DNA from: Paenibacillus senegalimassiliensis
GTDB lineage: Bacteria; Bacillota; Bacilli; Paenibacillales; Paenibacillaceae
Direction of reading: 5' to 3'
NCBI RefSeq assembly: GCF_001486585.1
Contig: NZ_LN909044.1
Span: 749,488 to 813,487 of the forward strand
DNA: 64,000 nucleotides
This document shows positions 53,271 to 61,923 of this stretch, in pieces (positions within the stretch are counted from its first letter, which is position 1; each line of letters begins with the position of its first letter). A program made the position numbers and the translations under genes. The notes beneath the pieces were generated by a model, which did not search any database, had not been told where the DNA came from, and saw only the letters and a list, made by a program, of their open reading frames with translations.

Positions 53271-54740
53271 ATGACGATTCACAATCAAGTGCAACTGATT
53301 ACGTATCCTGATTCCCTGGGCGGGAGCTTGCAAACCTTAAACCAGGTGCTGAATGAGCATTTTGCAGATATTTTCAAGGGTGGCATTCATATCCTCCCTC
53401 CGTTTCCTTCTTCGGGGGACCGGGGATTTGCCCCACTTACGTATTTCGAGATTGAGCCTGCCTTTGGCTCCTGGGAAGATGTACGAGCCATTGGCGAGAA
53501 GCATGATATCCTGCTGGATGTGATGGTCAATCATATTTCGCGGCAGTCAGCTTATTTTCAGGATTTTCTGAAACAAGGCAGACGTTCACCCTATGCCGAT
53601 TTGTTCCTCACGTTAGACAAAGTCTGGGCCGATGGACAACCTGTTCAAGCCGATATTGATAAAATGTTCCTGCGTCGCCCTCGTCCCTACTCCACCTTCA
53701 CGATTGAAGAGACGGGCGAAGAAGAAAAAGTGTGGACGACGTTCGGCAAAACCGATCCATCCGAGCAAATTGACCTTGATATTCATTCAGAGCAGGTCAA
53801 GCGTCTGCTAACGGATATCTTCGAGAACTTCCGCAAGAATCACGTGAAGATTGTGCGGCTGGATGCAGTAGGCTACATCATCAAGAAGCTTGGGACAAGC
53901 TGCTTCTTCGTGGAGCCCGACATCTATGAGTTCCTGGACTGGATTAAGGAACTGGCCGATTCAATGGACATCGAATTATTACCAGAGGTTCATTCCCACT
54001 ACAGCATTCAATATAAGCTGGCTGAGCACGGCTTCTGGATTTATGACTTCATTCTGCCCTACCGTATTCTGGATACGCTCCTGAATAAAAATGCGGATGC
54101 GCTGAAGAAGTACCTAACCACGCGCCCCGCCAAGCAGTTCACCATGCTGGATTGCCATGACGGCATCCCGGTAAAGCCCGACCTGGACGGAATGATTGAC
54201 ACCAAGGAAGCGCGTGAGCTGGTCGATACTTGCCTTGAGCGCGGGGCCAATCTCAGTCTTATCGTGTCTGACGAGCATAAGGATGAGGATGGATTTGATG
54301 TGCATCAGATTCGCTGTTCTTACTATTCCGTGCTGAGTAGTGACGACGACGCTTATCTGGCGGCCCGTGCCATCCAGTTCTTCACCCCGGGTATTCCGCA
54401 GGTGTATTATGTGGGACTGTTGTTCGGAGAGAACGATGAAGAGGAAGTACGCCGCACGGGCGAAGGTCGGGAGATCAACCGCCATAACTACAGTATGGAC
54501 GAGATCAAGCAGGCCGTGGGCCAAGGTGCCGTTCAGCGCCTACTCGCGTTAATTCGCTTTCGCAATGAATACCCTGTCTTTGGCGGCGAGTTCCACGTAT
54601 TGGAATCAGCCAGCCATGAGGTCCGGCTGGAATGGACCCAAGGTGAGCTACGCTGCACCCTGCATATTGACCTGAACCAAGGCCGCACAGTCATTGATTA
54701 TGTAGATACAGAAGGAAAAGTTGCTCAGTTCGAAGTGTAA
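53271..54740 (+). CDS. Sucrose phosphorylase, GH13 subfamily 18
   Basis: 489 residues from ATG 53271, with AGGAGG nine bases upstream; the open frame continues upstream into the kinase gene without a start. It splits sucrose with phosphate into glucose-1-P and fructose. The catalytic residues line up with the Bifidobacterium enzyme: nucleophile Asp198 in VRLDAVGY, acid/base Glu239 in LLPEVHSHY and Asp297 in LDCHDGIP. The N-terminus QVQLITYPDSLGG and ILPPFPSSGDRGFAP are typical. Related GH13_18 enzymes act on sucrose-6-P or glucosylglycerate; the fructokinase next to it favours sucrose. Confidence 0.88.
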   Translation: MTIHNQVQLITYPDSLGGSLQTLNQVLNEHFADIFKGGIHILPPFPSSGDRGFAPLTYFEIEPAFGSWEDVRAIGEKHDILLDVMVNHISRQSAYFQDFLKQGRRSPYADLFLTLDKVWADGQPVQADIDKMFLRRPRPYSTFTIEETGEEEKVWTTFGKTDPSEQIDLDIHSEQVKRLLTDIFENFRKNHVKIVRLDAVGYIIKKLGTSCFFVEPDIYEFLDWIKELADSMDIELLPEVHSHYSIQYKLAEHGFWIYDFILPYRILDTLLNKNADALKKYLTTRPAKQFTMLDCHDGIPVKPDLDGMIDTKEARELVDTCLERGANLSLIVSDEHKDEDGFDVHQIRCSYYSVLSSDDDAYLAARAIQFFTPGIPQVYYVGLLFGENDEEEVRRTGEGREINRHNYSMDEIKQAVGQGAVQRLLALIRFRNEYPVFGGEFHVLESASHEVRLEWTQGELRCTLHIDLNQGRTVIDYVDTEGKVAQFEV

Positions 54741-54758
54741 CGGCACAGATGAATAGAT

Positions 54759-54817
54759 AAGACCCCGGGAATGAATGTTGAACTACAACAACGTTCCCGG
54801 GGTCTTGCTTTTGTTTA
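54759..54817 (+). terminator. Terminator of the sucrose phosphorylase operon
   Basis: AAGACCCCGGGAA (54759-54771) pairs with TTCCCGGGGTCTT (54794-54806) and is followed by GCTTTTGTTT. Confidence 0.92.
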
Positions 54818-54866
54818 AATGAGCGAATGGCTTTTAGGCTTAGGTGTGGGCAAGACATCTTATGCG

Positions 54867-55063
54867 CTATATAAGTTGAATTAAAGAAAAGGCAACACAA
54901 GCAAGCGAGAAAAATGATTCTGAAGAAGCGGAGCGTTCGCCTTTGGGAATGGATTTCTACCTTATAAGAATTTATTGAATAAAAGAAATCCATGAGGGGC
55001 AGCGATCGTAAGAACATTTTCTCGTCTGCTTCTTTGCGTTAAACATAAGTTCAACTTATATAG
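54867..55063. repeat. Palindromic interspersed repeat, full copy B (MITE-like)
   Basis: A 197-bp element with perfect 14-bp terminal inverted repeats, CTATATAAGTTGAA (54867-54880) and TTCAACTTATATAG (55050-55063). Subterminal arms (GCGAGAAAAATGATTCT against AGAACATTTTCTCG) and a central GGATTTCT/AGAAATCC pair also match, so almost the whole element folds on itself. No transposase is encoded. Related copies lie at 9910-10127 and 45516-45573. The gap 54741-55148 contains only this element, the terminator before it and the ribokinase leader. Confidence 0.88.
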
Positions 55064-55148
55064 TCCGCGTTTGCCTTAACTCTGCCACACAGTTATTATA
55101 ATTATGATTCTAGACGTTTTTTTCACCATACATGATGAGGAGTTCCTT

Positions 55149-56066
55149 ATGAAAATTCCACGTATTGCCGTTGTCGGCAGTTTAAATCAAGATCTCGTTG
55201 TATCCTCTGGCCGGATGCCTTTACCGGGCGAGACGCTCACTGGGGAGTCTATTCACTATATTCCAGGAGGCAAGGGCGCCAACCAGGCGGTGGCCTGTGC
55301 CAGACTTGGCGCCCAGGTTGATATGATTGGTGCTGTGGGCGACGATACCTTCGGCCGCTCCATGTTAGCTGAATTGGAGGGGTTTGGTGTCTCTACGAGC
55401 AACGTCTCCCAGCTTACGGATACGCACACCGGTGTGGCATCCATTGTGCACACCCCCGAGGATAACAGCATCATTATCGTTCCCGGTGCCAATGGACATG
55501 TAACGGCTGAACGGGTTGAGCAGTCAGCCGAGACCATACGCCAAGCCGATATTCTGCTCGTGCAATTGGAAATTCCGCTGGATGGCGTCGAAGCCGCTCT
55601 ACGAATTGCGCGTGAAGCTGGTGTGCCAACCATTCTTAATCCGGCACCGGCCCGCGAGCTGACCCCTCATATTTTGGCGTTGGCTGACTATTTTACACCC
55701 AACGAGACCGAGTTCGCCTTCTACAGCAGTTCTCTGCAACAGCAAGCATCCCAAGTGGAATCGGATTGGCAAGCTGCGTTAAATGAATGGAGCCGTCACT
55801 ACAGCCATAAAGTGATTTTGACCCGGGGGCGTGAAGGCGCCTCTTATCTTCAAAATGACCAGCCCATGACGATTCCCGCGCCGATGGTCAAGGCTGTCGA
55901 TACCACCGGAGCTGGTGATTGCTTGAATGGAGCCCTTGGCTTTGGTCTGGCCTCGGGATGGAGCCTGGAGCAATCTCTCGCCTTCGCCGTGCGAGCCGCT
56001 TCGCTCTCCGTCATGAAATTTGGCGCCCAAGCGGGAATGCCTAGCCTTAAGGAAGTACAGTTGTAA
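55149..56066 (+). CDS. rbsK: Ribokinase
   Basis: 305 residues from ATG 55149, where GAGGAG lies six bases upstream; the frame extends 15 codons further without a ribosome site. PfkB-family marks typical of ribokinases are VVGSLNQDLVVSSGRMPLPGET, the GGKGANQAVACARLGA loop, NPAPARELTP, LTPNETE-like FTPNETEF and VDTTGAGDCLNGAL with the catalytic Asp. It makes D-ribose-5-P. No ribose transporter is adjacent; an aldehyde dehydrogenase follows after 14 bases. Confidence 0.9.
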   Translation: MKIPRIAVVGSLNQDLVVSSGRMPLPGETLTGESIHYIPGGKGANQAVACARLGAQVDMIGAVGDDTFGRSMLAELEGFGVSTSNVSQLTDTHTGVASIVHTPEDNSIIIVPGANGHVTAERVEQSAETIRQADILLVQLEIPLDGVEAALRIAREAGVPTILNPAPARELTPHILALADYFTPNETEFAFYSSSLQQQASQVESDWQAALNEWSRHYSHKVILTRGREGASYLQNDQPMTIPAPMVKAVDTTGAGDCLNGALGFGLASGWSLEQSLAFAVRAASLSVMKFGAQAGMPSLKEVQL

Positions 56067-56080
56067 GGGGGACACAAGCA

Positions 56081-57472
56081 ATGGAATCGTGGACACAAGC
56101 GCAGATTGAAGACATCCTTCGGGAGCATCGCCAGACCTTCCACAGCGGCTGCACACGTAGCGCAACATATCGTCTGGAGCAGCTTGAGAAGCTGTCTGGG
56201 GCAATCCGGCAGCATGAGCAGGAACTATTATCGGCTCTGTATCAGGATCTCCATAAGAGCGAATTTGAGGCCTACGCTACAGAGATTGGCTACACCCTGG
56301 ACAGCATTCGCAGCGCAAGCAAGCATCTTAAGCGGTGGATGAAGCCAAAGAAAGTCAGAACACCCCTGTATCATGGACTTGCCAAGAGCTATATGCACAA
56401 GGAACCTTATGGCACCGTTCTAATTATTGGCCCCTTTAACTATCCGTTCCAGCTACTGATTGAACCGCTGATTGGGGCTATTGCCGCCGGGAACACCGCC
56501 GTCCTGAAGCCTTCGGAGAATACCCCGGCGGTCACAGCGGTCATCAAGAAGCTGATCGGAAATACCTTCGATGAATCGTATATCCGTGTCATTGAAGGCG
56601 AGAAGGAGACTACTTCGGCGTTGATTCACTCCCCCTTCGACTACATCTTCTTTACAGGAAGTGTGCCTGTAGGCAAGATTGTGATGGAGGCGGCCGCCAA
56701 GAACCTCATCCCCGTCACGCTTGAGCTGGGAGGCAAGAGCCCAGCTATTGTGGATCGAACGGCCAATCTGGAGGTTGCTGCCAAACGGATTATTTGGGGA
56801 AAGATGTTGAATGCAGGCCAGACTTGTATTGCTCCGGACTATGTATTGGCTCATGAGGAGATTCAGGAGCCGTTGCTGGAGAAGATGAAGTTGGTCCTCG
56901 CCGCTTTTTTCGGAACCGATGCCAGATTGAGCGGCGACTATGGACGAATCGTTAATGAACGTCAGTTCGATCGGCTAGCAGGCATCTTGCAAGCGGATCA
57001 GGCCAAAGTGCGTGTTGGGGGTCACGCCCTCAAGCAGGAGCTCTACATTGAGCCAACGCTACTCGCCCCTGCCGCTTGGTCAGATGCCGCGATGCAGGAC
57101 GAACTCTTTGGACCTATCCTGCCGATTGTGAGCTTTGGTAGTCTGAATGAGGCCATTGAACAAGTGAATGGTCGGCCCAAGCCGCTTGCGCTGTATTTGT
57201 TCACAGAGGATTCCCTTGTTGAACGGGAGGTGCTGAGCCGTGTCTCCTTCGGCGGAGGCTGCGTGAATGATACGATCAGCCATGTGGCCAACCCTCAGTT
57301 GCCCTTTGGTGGAGTAGGCCATGCCGGCATCGGTGCCTATCATGGCAAACACAGCTTCGAGCTGTTCTCCCATACCAAAAGTGTGCTGAGCAAAAGTACA
57401 AAGCTCGACATCCCGTTCTTGTTCCCGCCTTATGGCGACAAGGTGAAGTGGGTACGCAAAATCATGCGCTAA
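56081..57472 (+). CDS. NAD(P)-dependent aldehyde dehydrogenase, class 3-like
   Basis: 463 residues. The catalytic Glu is in TLELGGKSPAIVD and the catalytic Cys in MLNAGQTCIAPDYVL. NAD-binding segments are GTVLIIGPFNYPFQL and FFTGSVPVGKIVMEAAAK. Length and the short N-terminus place it with the AldH/YwdH-type enzymes that act on medium and long-chain or aromatic aldehydes. GGGGG lies before the ATG. It is 14 bases after the ribokinase gene and so probably cotranscribed, although no common pathway is obvious. The C-terminus ends with basic residues. Confidence 0.92.
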   Translation: MESWTQAQIEDILREHRQTFHSGCTRSATYRLEQLEKLSGAIRQHEQELLSALYQDLHKSEFEAYATEIGYTLDSIRSASKHLKRWMKPKKVRTPLYHGLAKSYMHKEPYGTVLIIGPFNYPFQLLIEPLIGAIAAGNTAVLKPSENTPAVTAVIKKLIGNTFDESYIRVIEGEKETTSALIHSPFDYIFFTGSVPVGKIVMEAAAKNLIPVTLELGGKSPAIVDRTANLEVAAKRIIWGKMLNAGQTCIAPDYVLAHEEIQEPLLEKMKLVLAAFFGTDARLSGDYGRIVNERQFDRLAGILQADQAKVRVGGHALKQELYIEPTLLAPAAWSDAAMQDELFGPILPIVSFGSLNEAIEQVNGRPKPLALYLFTEDSLVEREVLSRVSFGGGCVNDTISHVANPQLPFGGVGHAGIGAYHGKHSFELFSHTKSVLSKSTKLDIPFLFPPYGDKVKWVRKIMR

Positions 57473-57512
57473 TAGGACGATCATTGTACCACTCCACTCT
57501 TCTGGTCCTGTT

Positions 57513-58259
57513 TTAGGCCATAATCTTGCAGCCTTTGGATACAAGCCATTGCTGCATAACGCTGAATGCCTGCTCCCTATCCAACTCGTAGAAGACAGCT
57601 ACTTCTTTCTCATAGGCATAGTTAAAACGTATATAGCCTTCCAGTTGTCGATAGAACAGGAGGCAAACATAGGGAGTCTCTATGGAAAAGTCGGGCGGAT
57701 AGGCTGCCCGGCACTCTCCGGCCAATTCGGGTAGCGAAGGCTGGCCTTCCCCTGTCTGCAAATGCAAAAAGACATGACTCCGTGTGCCTGTCCACGGCTC
57801 ATAATAAACGCCGTCCTCCTGGCTGCGTTCGTACACCTGGCGGTAGATATCATCAAGCACTAAAGAATACGTATCGTCGTCCCCCGCCGTCTGTGCAGCC
57901 TGTTCCTGTTCTAACGAAATTGCCTTGACCTGATCTGCATGACGGGGCAGCCAGAGCAGTCCGGCCTTGGGATGCACCGCCAGAAAGTCACCATCTACCG
58001 TTGTACCTATCGAGATACACTCGCTAATTTGCTGCTCTTGAATGGGACTATCCTCGTCAAATTCCCATAACCCATAATCAGCGAAGGGCTTCAGTACCTC
58101 TGTATCGGGCAATTGGACATTCATCCAACCTCTGTAAGTCCCTTCACCCCATCTCTGTATGAACTGAACGTAGCCTGCCGGGTACAGAGCCAAGTCCTCA
58201 CTCGTGAGCAGTTGACTCTGGCTCTCTTGCAACGGTTGTGACCGAGATACGATATACAT
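57513..58259 (-). CDS. SMI1/KNR4 (SUKH)-like protein
   Basis: 248 residues from ATG 58259 with GGGGAGG eight bases upstream. The segment LYPAGYVQFIQRWGEGTYRGWMNV is the P-x-x-Y-x-x-F...G-x-G-x-Y motif of the SUKH superfamily. The family includes immunity proteins of contact-dependent polymorphic toxins, but many are free-standing with unknown roles. The C-terminal ~80 residues carry a second alpha/beta region with no motif I know. A DUF6953-like gene lies 17 bases upstream. No toxin gene lies next to it, so an immunity role is only a possibility. Confidence 0.72.
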   Translation of the reverse strand: MYIVSRSQPLQESQSQLLTSEDLALYPAGYVQFIQRWGEGTYRGWMNVQLPDTEVLKPFADYGLWEFDEDSPIQEQQISECISIGTTVDGDFLAVHPKAGLLWLPRHADQVKAISLEQEQAAQTAGDDDTYSLVLDDIYRQVYERSQEDGVYYEPWTGTRSHVFLHLQTGEGQPSLPELAGECRAAYPPDFSIETPYVCLLFYRQLEGYIRFNYAYEKEVAVFYELDREQAFSVMQQWLVSKGCKIMA

Positions 58260-58276
58260 TGATTTATCCTCCCCGC

Positions 58277-58513
58277 TTAGGTCCAAGCCCAAAAAAATCC
58301 GTCGCGGTCCCAGGCAATTCGGCCGCCATGCTGCTTGCGGAAGGCCTTCTTCACCTCTTTGGACAGCGAAGCATTTCCGTTCTCATTCACGAACACAAAG
58401 GATTCACCGAAATGAACTTTCACATACTCGATGGCATCCGCCTGATATAACGTCCCTCGAAACCTGATTTCCTTGACCATCCATTCCGCTACTTCCTGCG
58501 CGGTTACTTCCAT
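58277..58513 (-). CDS. Small DUF6953-like protein
   Basis: 78 residues. The pattern TAQEVAEWMVKEIRFRGTLYQ, then DAIEYVKVHFGESFVFVNENGNASLSKEV and the C-terminal AWDRDGFFWAW, looks like the DUF6953 family, small cytoplasmic proteins of unknown function that often sit beside SUKH, Imm-type or other short orphan genes. AGAGGAG lies before the ATG. It is cotranscribed with the SUKH-like gene 17 bases downstream. The family match is from memory of the pattern and is moderately sure. Confidence 0.7.
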   Translation of the reverse strand: MEVTAQEVAEWMVKEIRFRGTLYQADAIEYVKVHFGESFVFVNENGNASLSKEVKKAFRKQHGGRIAWDRDGFFWAWT

Positions 58514-58532
58514 GGGTGTTGCTCCTCTCTGC

Positions 58533-59087
58533 TTATAAATATCTTCGTTTATATAACAAAGTCATTTGACTGGCTATGTACTCCGCGCTATATTCGCTGC
58601 CATCCTTAATCCACCACATCATAATTCCCATCAGGGACGATATCATCACATCAATAGAGACCAGTTGCTTGGTGGGGTCTGGCTTCCCCACCATTCTCCG
58701 TTTTTCAATCGTGTTCTTCAATAGGTTGGACAGGTGGCCTGCAAAGCTCTTATGCTCCACTATTACAGCAAAGACCTTCCGGTGCTCTTGGAAATAACTC
58801 AATAAGGTGGCAATATGTTCGGGTTCGTTGCTCCCCCCTATTTTTAATAACGGCTCCACTTTCTTAGAAAGGTCGTCAAAGATTTCATGCAGCAACTGGC
58901 GCAGTAAATCGTTAATATCTTCGTAGTGCAGGTAAAACGTTGCCCGATTCAACCCCGCACGACTGGTGATTTTTTGAACCGTTAATTGGGAAATCTCCAC
59001 ATGATCCGCCAATAATGAAAAAACGGCTTCCTTTATCATCTTTTTTGTACGAATCGTGCGTGGATCTACCCTCTTTTTCGTATCCAT
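58533..59087 (-). CDS. TetR-family repressor, controlling the MFS pump
   Basis: 184 residues from ATG 59087 (GAGGG six bases upstream); ATG 59093 is too close to that site. The N-terminal HTH contains LTVQKITSRAGLNRATFYLHYEDINDLL. The C-terminus has the fold used by the TetR_C_8-like group. It is divergent from the DHA2 transporter, and two 14-bp motifs lie between the genes. It is the probable repressor of the transporter, released by a drug-like ligand. Confidence 0.92.
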   Translation of the reverse strand: MDTKKRVDPRTIRTKKMIKEAVFSLLADHVEISQLTVQKITSRAGLNRATFYLHYEDINDLLRQLLHEIFDDLSKKVEPLLKIGGSNEPEHIATLLSYFQEHRKVFAVIVEHKSFAGHLSNLLKNTIEKRRMVGKPDPTKQLVSIDVMISSLMGIMMWWIKDGSEYSAEYIASQMTLLYKRRYL

Positions 59088-59119
59088 GTTCATCCCTCTA
59101 CATTCTTTATTGATATTTC

Positions 59120-59154
59120 GTCAACGAATCGACCCATTCTGTCAATTAGTCGAC
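59120..59154. promoter_or_regulatory. Twin operators of the TetR repressor
   Basis: GTCAACGAATCGAC (59120-59133) and GTCAATTAGTCGAC (59141-59154) share GTC-AA...TCGAC with dyad symmetry and lie 21 bp apart, two helical turns. TTGACA, a -35-like box for the tetR direction, overlaps the second. For the transporter an extended -10 (TGATATAAT, 59195-59203) lies 40 bases downstream. Confidence 0.8.
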
Positions 59155-59251
59155 AGTTTTAGGGAAATTGCAAATAGGATTAACGTTTTGGGGCTGATAT
59201 AATTCATTTTATCGACACCGTGTTGAAAAAGCAATGAAGAGAGGCTCCGCT

Positions 59252-60727
59252 ATGCAAGAAAAAACGAAGGAAGTAAACAAAGGGATTCTACTAACCATCT
59301 TAATCCTGGGTTGTTTCTTATCTATGCTTAACCAAACGCTAATGAATGTGGCCTTAAGTAGCCTAATGGATATATTCGATGTTACTGCCACCACCGTTCA
59401 ATGGCTGTCAACAGGCTATATGCTGATTAACGGAATATTGATTCCCGTTACTGCCTATTTAATGCAACGTTTCACCACACGCCAATTATTTCTAAGTTCT
59501 ATGTTATTTTTGTTAGCCGGGTCTATCATCTGTGCTGCAGCTCCCAGCTTTAGCGTACTCTTAGCCGGACGAATGATTCAGGCCGTGGGTGCCGGCATTA
59601 TCATACCACTCCTGATGAGTGTTGTGCTCGCCATCTTCCCGGTGGAGAAACGCGGTGGGGCGATGGGGCTGCTCGGACTGGCCGTGATATTCGCTCCTGC
59701 CATCGGGCCAACCCTCTCGGGATTTATTGTGGAATATCATTCCTGGCGCTGGTTATTTATTGGCCTCATTCCTTTTGTCGTTATTGTTATCCTGCTGGCC
59801 ATCAAGTTCTTAGTAAACGTATCTGAAACTTCCAGGTCCAAGCTTGACATGCTAAGTGTTCTCTTATCGACGATGGGCTTTGGTTTGATTCTCTATGGCT
59901 TTAGTAGTGCGGGGAGTAAAGGTTGGGGGGATGCCCTGGTCATTGCTACCTTGGCAATTGGAGCTCTTGTAACGGCCTTGTTCTGTATTCGTCAGATCAG
60001 ATCGGGTGACCCTTTGCTGAACCTGTCTGTCTTTAACCATAAAATCTTTACCTTAACGTCCCTGATTAACCTGCTAATCACCATGATGATGTACGCGGAC
60101 ATGATTTTATTGCCTATCTATTTACAGAAGGGCCGTGGTTTCACAGCATTGGAAGCCGGGCTTCTACTCCTGCCGGGTGCACTGGTGAATGCGTTCATGT
60201 CACCCATCACCGGCAAATTGTACGATCAATTTGGGGCGAAGCCGATATTTATCACAGGCCTACTGTTCATTATACCCGCCATGTGGGCCGTAACCGATTT
60301 ATCGGCATCCACCACCTATATGTATCTCGTAATTCGAACCATCTTCCTACGACTAGGCTTAAGCTTTATTACTATGCCGCTCAATACGGCCGGACTTAAT
60401 GCATTGCCCAAAGAATTGGGTACGCATGGCACCGCAGTCAGTAATACCATACGGCAAATTGCCGGGGCCATCGGGACGGCTGTCGTCATTACCATTTATA
60501 CTAATCAGGCGACAAGTCATGCGGCTTCTCTGATGCAGAACAAGGCCTCTACTACGACCGAGCAACTCAAAGCCCTGGCATCGATTTTAGGGGCGAGCGA
60601 CGCCTACTATTTTATGATGATTTTATCCATTGCCGCGCTTGCCATCACCTTATTTATACCGATGAAGCGCAAAATTTCCGTGGAGCAACCAGCCAACTCA
60701 GCCAGCAAGGAGGATTCCGTATTGTAG
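59252..60727 (+). CDS. DHA2-family MFS multidrug exporter (EmrB/QacA type)
   Basis: 491 residues from ATG 59252 (AGAGAGG seven bases upstream) with about fourteen membrane helices. The DHA2 motif 1 region is QTLMNVALSSLMDIFDVTATTVQWLSTGYML. LAGRMIQAVGAGIIIPLLMSVVLAIFP and GWRWLFIGLIPF-type SWRWLFIGLIPF are further family marks. It exports toxic compounds with the proton gradient. Expression is probably under the divergent TetR protein. The C-terminus converges with the cupin gene after nine bases. Confidence 0.92.
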   Translation: MQEKTKEVNKGILLTILILGCFLSMLNQTLMNVALSSLMDIFDVTATTVQWLSTGYMLINGILIPVTAYLMQRFTTRQLFLSSMLFLLAGSIICAAAPSFSVLLAGRMIQAVGAGIIIPLLMSVVLAIFPVEKRGGAMGLLGLAVIFAPAIGPTLSGFIVEYHSWRWLFIGLIPFVVIVILLAIKFLVNVSETSRSKLDMLSVLLSTMGFGLILYGFSSAGSKGWGDALVIATLAIGALVTALFCIRQIRSGDPLLNLSVFNHKIFTLTSLINLLITMMMYADMILLPIYLQKGRGFTALEAGLLLLPGALVNAFMSPITGKLYDQFGAKPIFITGLLFIIPAMWAVTDLSASTTYMYLVIRTIFLRLGLSFITMPLNTAGLNALPKELGTHGTAVSNTIRQIAGAIGTAVVITIYTNQATSHAASLMQNKASTTTEQLKALASILGASDAYYFMMILSIAALAITLFIPMKRKISVEQPANSASKEDSVL

Positions 60728-60736
60728 CCTCATGGA

Positions 60737-61285
60737 TTACATCTGCTCTCCCGTATACTTTTCCAGGGCCACATAAGCTCCCTTGTTACGGGCACGTTTG
60801 ACAATGGCTGCAAAGAGATAGCGCTGAATCCAGAGGGGAATGCCCACAATCAGGGTGTTCTGCAGGGTTAAGACCAAGGCGGTATGAGCCAGTGAACGAG
60901 GATTACCCTTCTCATCCGTCAGCCCATCGTCCATAAGCCCGTAATGAATGCGCACTGATTGCTCGAACTTGCTCGGAGGCGTAAGCCGAACACGGAATAG
61001 AACGGGCTGCTCATGCTCATTGGTAAAGGTATGAGGCGTTCTGAGGGGAGCCATGCAGCGGTCACCCCGTTGCAATACATGCTTGGCTTTATTTAAGGTT
61101 ACGGTGAGCGTCCCCGTAAGGACCTCGAATTCCTCTTCAAACTGATCATGAATATGAAGCGGTGGTCCCTTCCCAAATGGAGGGAGTGCAACTTCAATCA
61201 ATAAATACTTTCCATTTGTATCGTCTGCTGTTTCCAAAAAAGTAATCTGTTCACCCGTGACTTGATTTATAACGGTTTGTTTCAT
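60737..61285 (-). CDS. Cupin-domain protein
   Basis: 182 residues from ATG 61285 (GAGGGG nine bases upstream). The cupin barrel has the metal-binding signature GPPLHIHDQFEEEFEVLTGTL and then PLRTPHTFTNEHEQPVLF. A C-terminal extension of ~50 residues (ALVLTLQNTLIVGIPLWIQ) is hydrophobic and may associate with the membrane. Such proteins have very diverse roles. Nothing around it gives a hint about its substrate; it is convergent with the transporter and monocistronic. Confidence 0.82.
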   Translation of the reverse strand: MKQTVINQVTGEQITFLETADDTNGKYLLIEVALPPFGKGPPLHIHDQFEEEFEVLTGTLTVTLNKAKHVLQRGDRCMAPLRTPHTFTNEHEQPVLFRVRLTPPSKFEQSVRIHYGLMDDGLTDEKGNPRSLAHTALVLTLQNTLIVGIPLWIQRYLFAAIVKRARNKGAYVALEKYTGEQM

Positions 61286-61410
61286 CCCTACTCGCCCCTC
61301 TATATTTATTCCATTTGCTCTCCACATCATAGTAGAATCCCAGATAATTGAGGTCCTACTAAAGTAGTAGTCAGCAAAAAAGAGGAGCGTATCTTATAAG
61401 CGGGTTAGAA

Positions 61411-61887
61411 CTACCACCCCTTAATTTCCAACAGCTCGTATTGAATAATGCCCATCGGTGCATCTACGTTGATAGTATCGCCGATGGCTTTACCTATCAG
61501 CACTTTACCAAGCGGGCTTTCATAAGAGATCTTACCGTTCACCACATCTGCTTCAGCAGGTCCAACAACTTGATACTCCAGTGTGTCGCCGAACTCGATA
61601 TCTTTTAATACAATATTAGAGCCCACGTGAACCGTGCTTGAACTAGTATGAGTCGTATCTGCAATCTGGGCATTGTTCAGCATTTTCTCCAAAATGATAA
61701 TGCGTGTCTCCATAAAAGCCTGATCGTCCTTAGCTGAATGGTACTCGCTATTCTCCTTCAAATCGCCATAACTAATGGCCAGCTTGATACGCGCCGCCAG
61801 CTCTTTGCGTTTCACGTATTTAAGGTCGTCGAGTTCCGCCTGTAACTTGTCGAATCCATCCTGTGTTAATATTACTTCTTCTGCCAT
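61411..61887 (-). CDS. greA: Transcription elongation factor GreA
   Basis: 158 residues, the exact family length. The N-terminal coiled coil carries LTQDGFDKLQAELDDLKYVKRKELAARIKLAISYGDLKENSEYHSAKDDQ, with the acidic tip DLKENSEY that enters the polymerase channel. The C-terminal FKBP-like domain has VVGPAEADVVNGKISYESPLGKVLIGKAIGDTINV. It rescues backtracked RNA polymerase by stimulating transcript cleavage. The downstream region 61286-61410 shows no clear terminator. It is followed upstream by dbpA on the same strand, 36 bases away. Confidence 0.97.
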   Translation of the reverse strand: MAEEVILTQDGFDKLQAELDDLKYVKRKELAARIKLAISYGDLKENSEYHSAKDDQAFMETRIIILEKMLNNAQIADTTHTSSSTVHVGSNIVLKDIEFGDTLEYQVVGPAEADVVNGKISYESPLGKVLIGKAIGDTINVDAPMGIIQYELLEIKGW

Positions 61888-61923
61888 GCCGCTACCCCCA
61901 TTTAAATTATTTATCTGATTTGT

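Noticed and set aside
54691..55017. Minus-strand open frame across the sucrose phosphorylase terminator and the repeat
   Set aside because: It is produced by the palindromic repeat and the terminator stem; no ribosome site and no family pattern.
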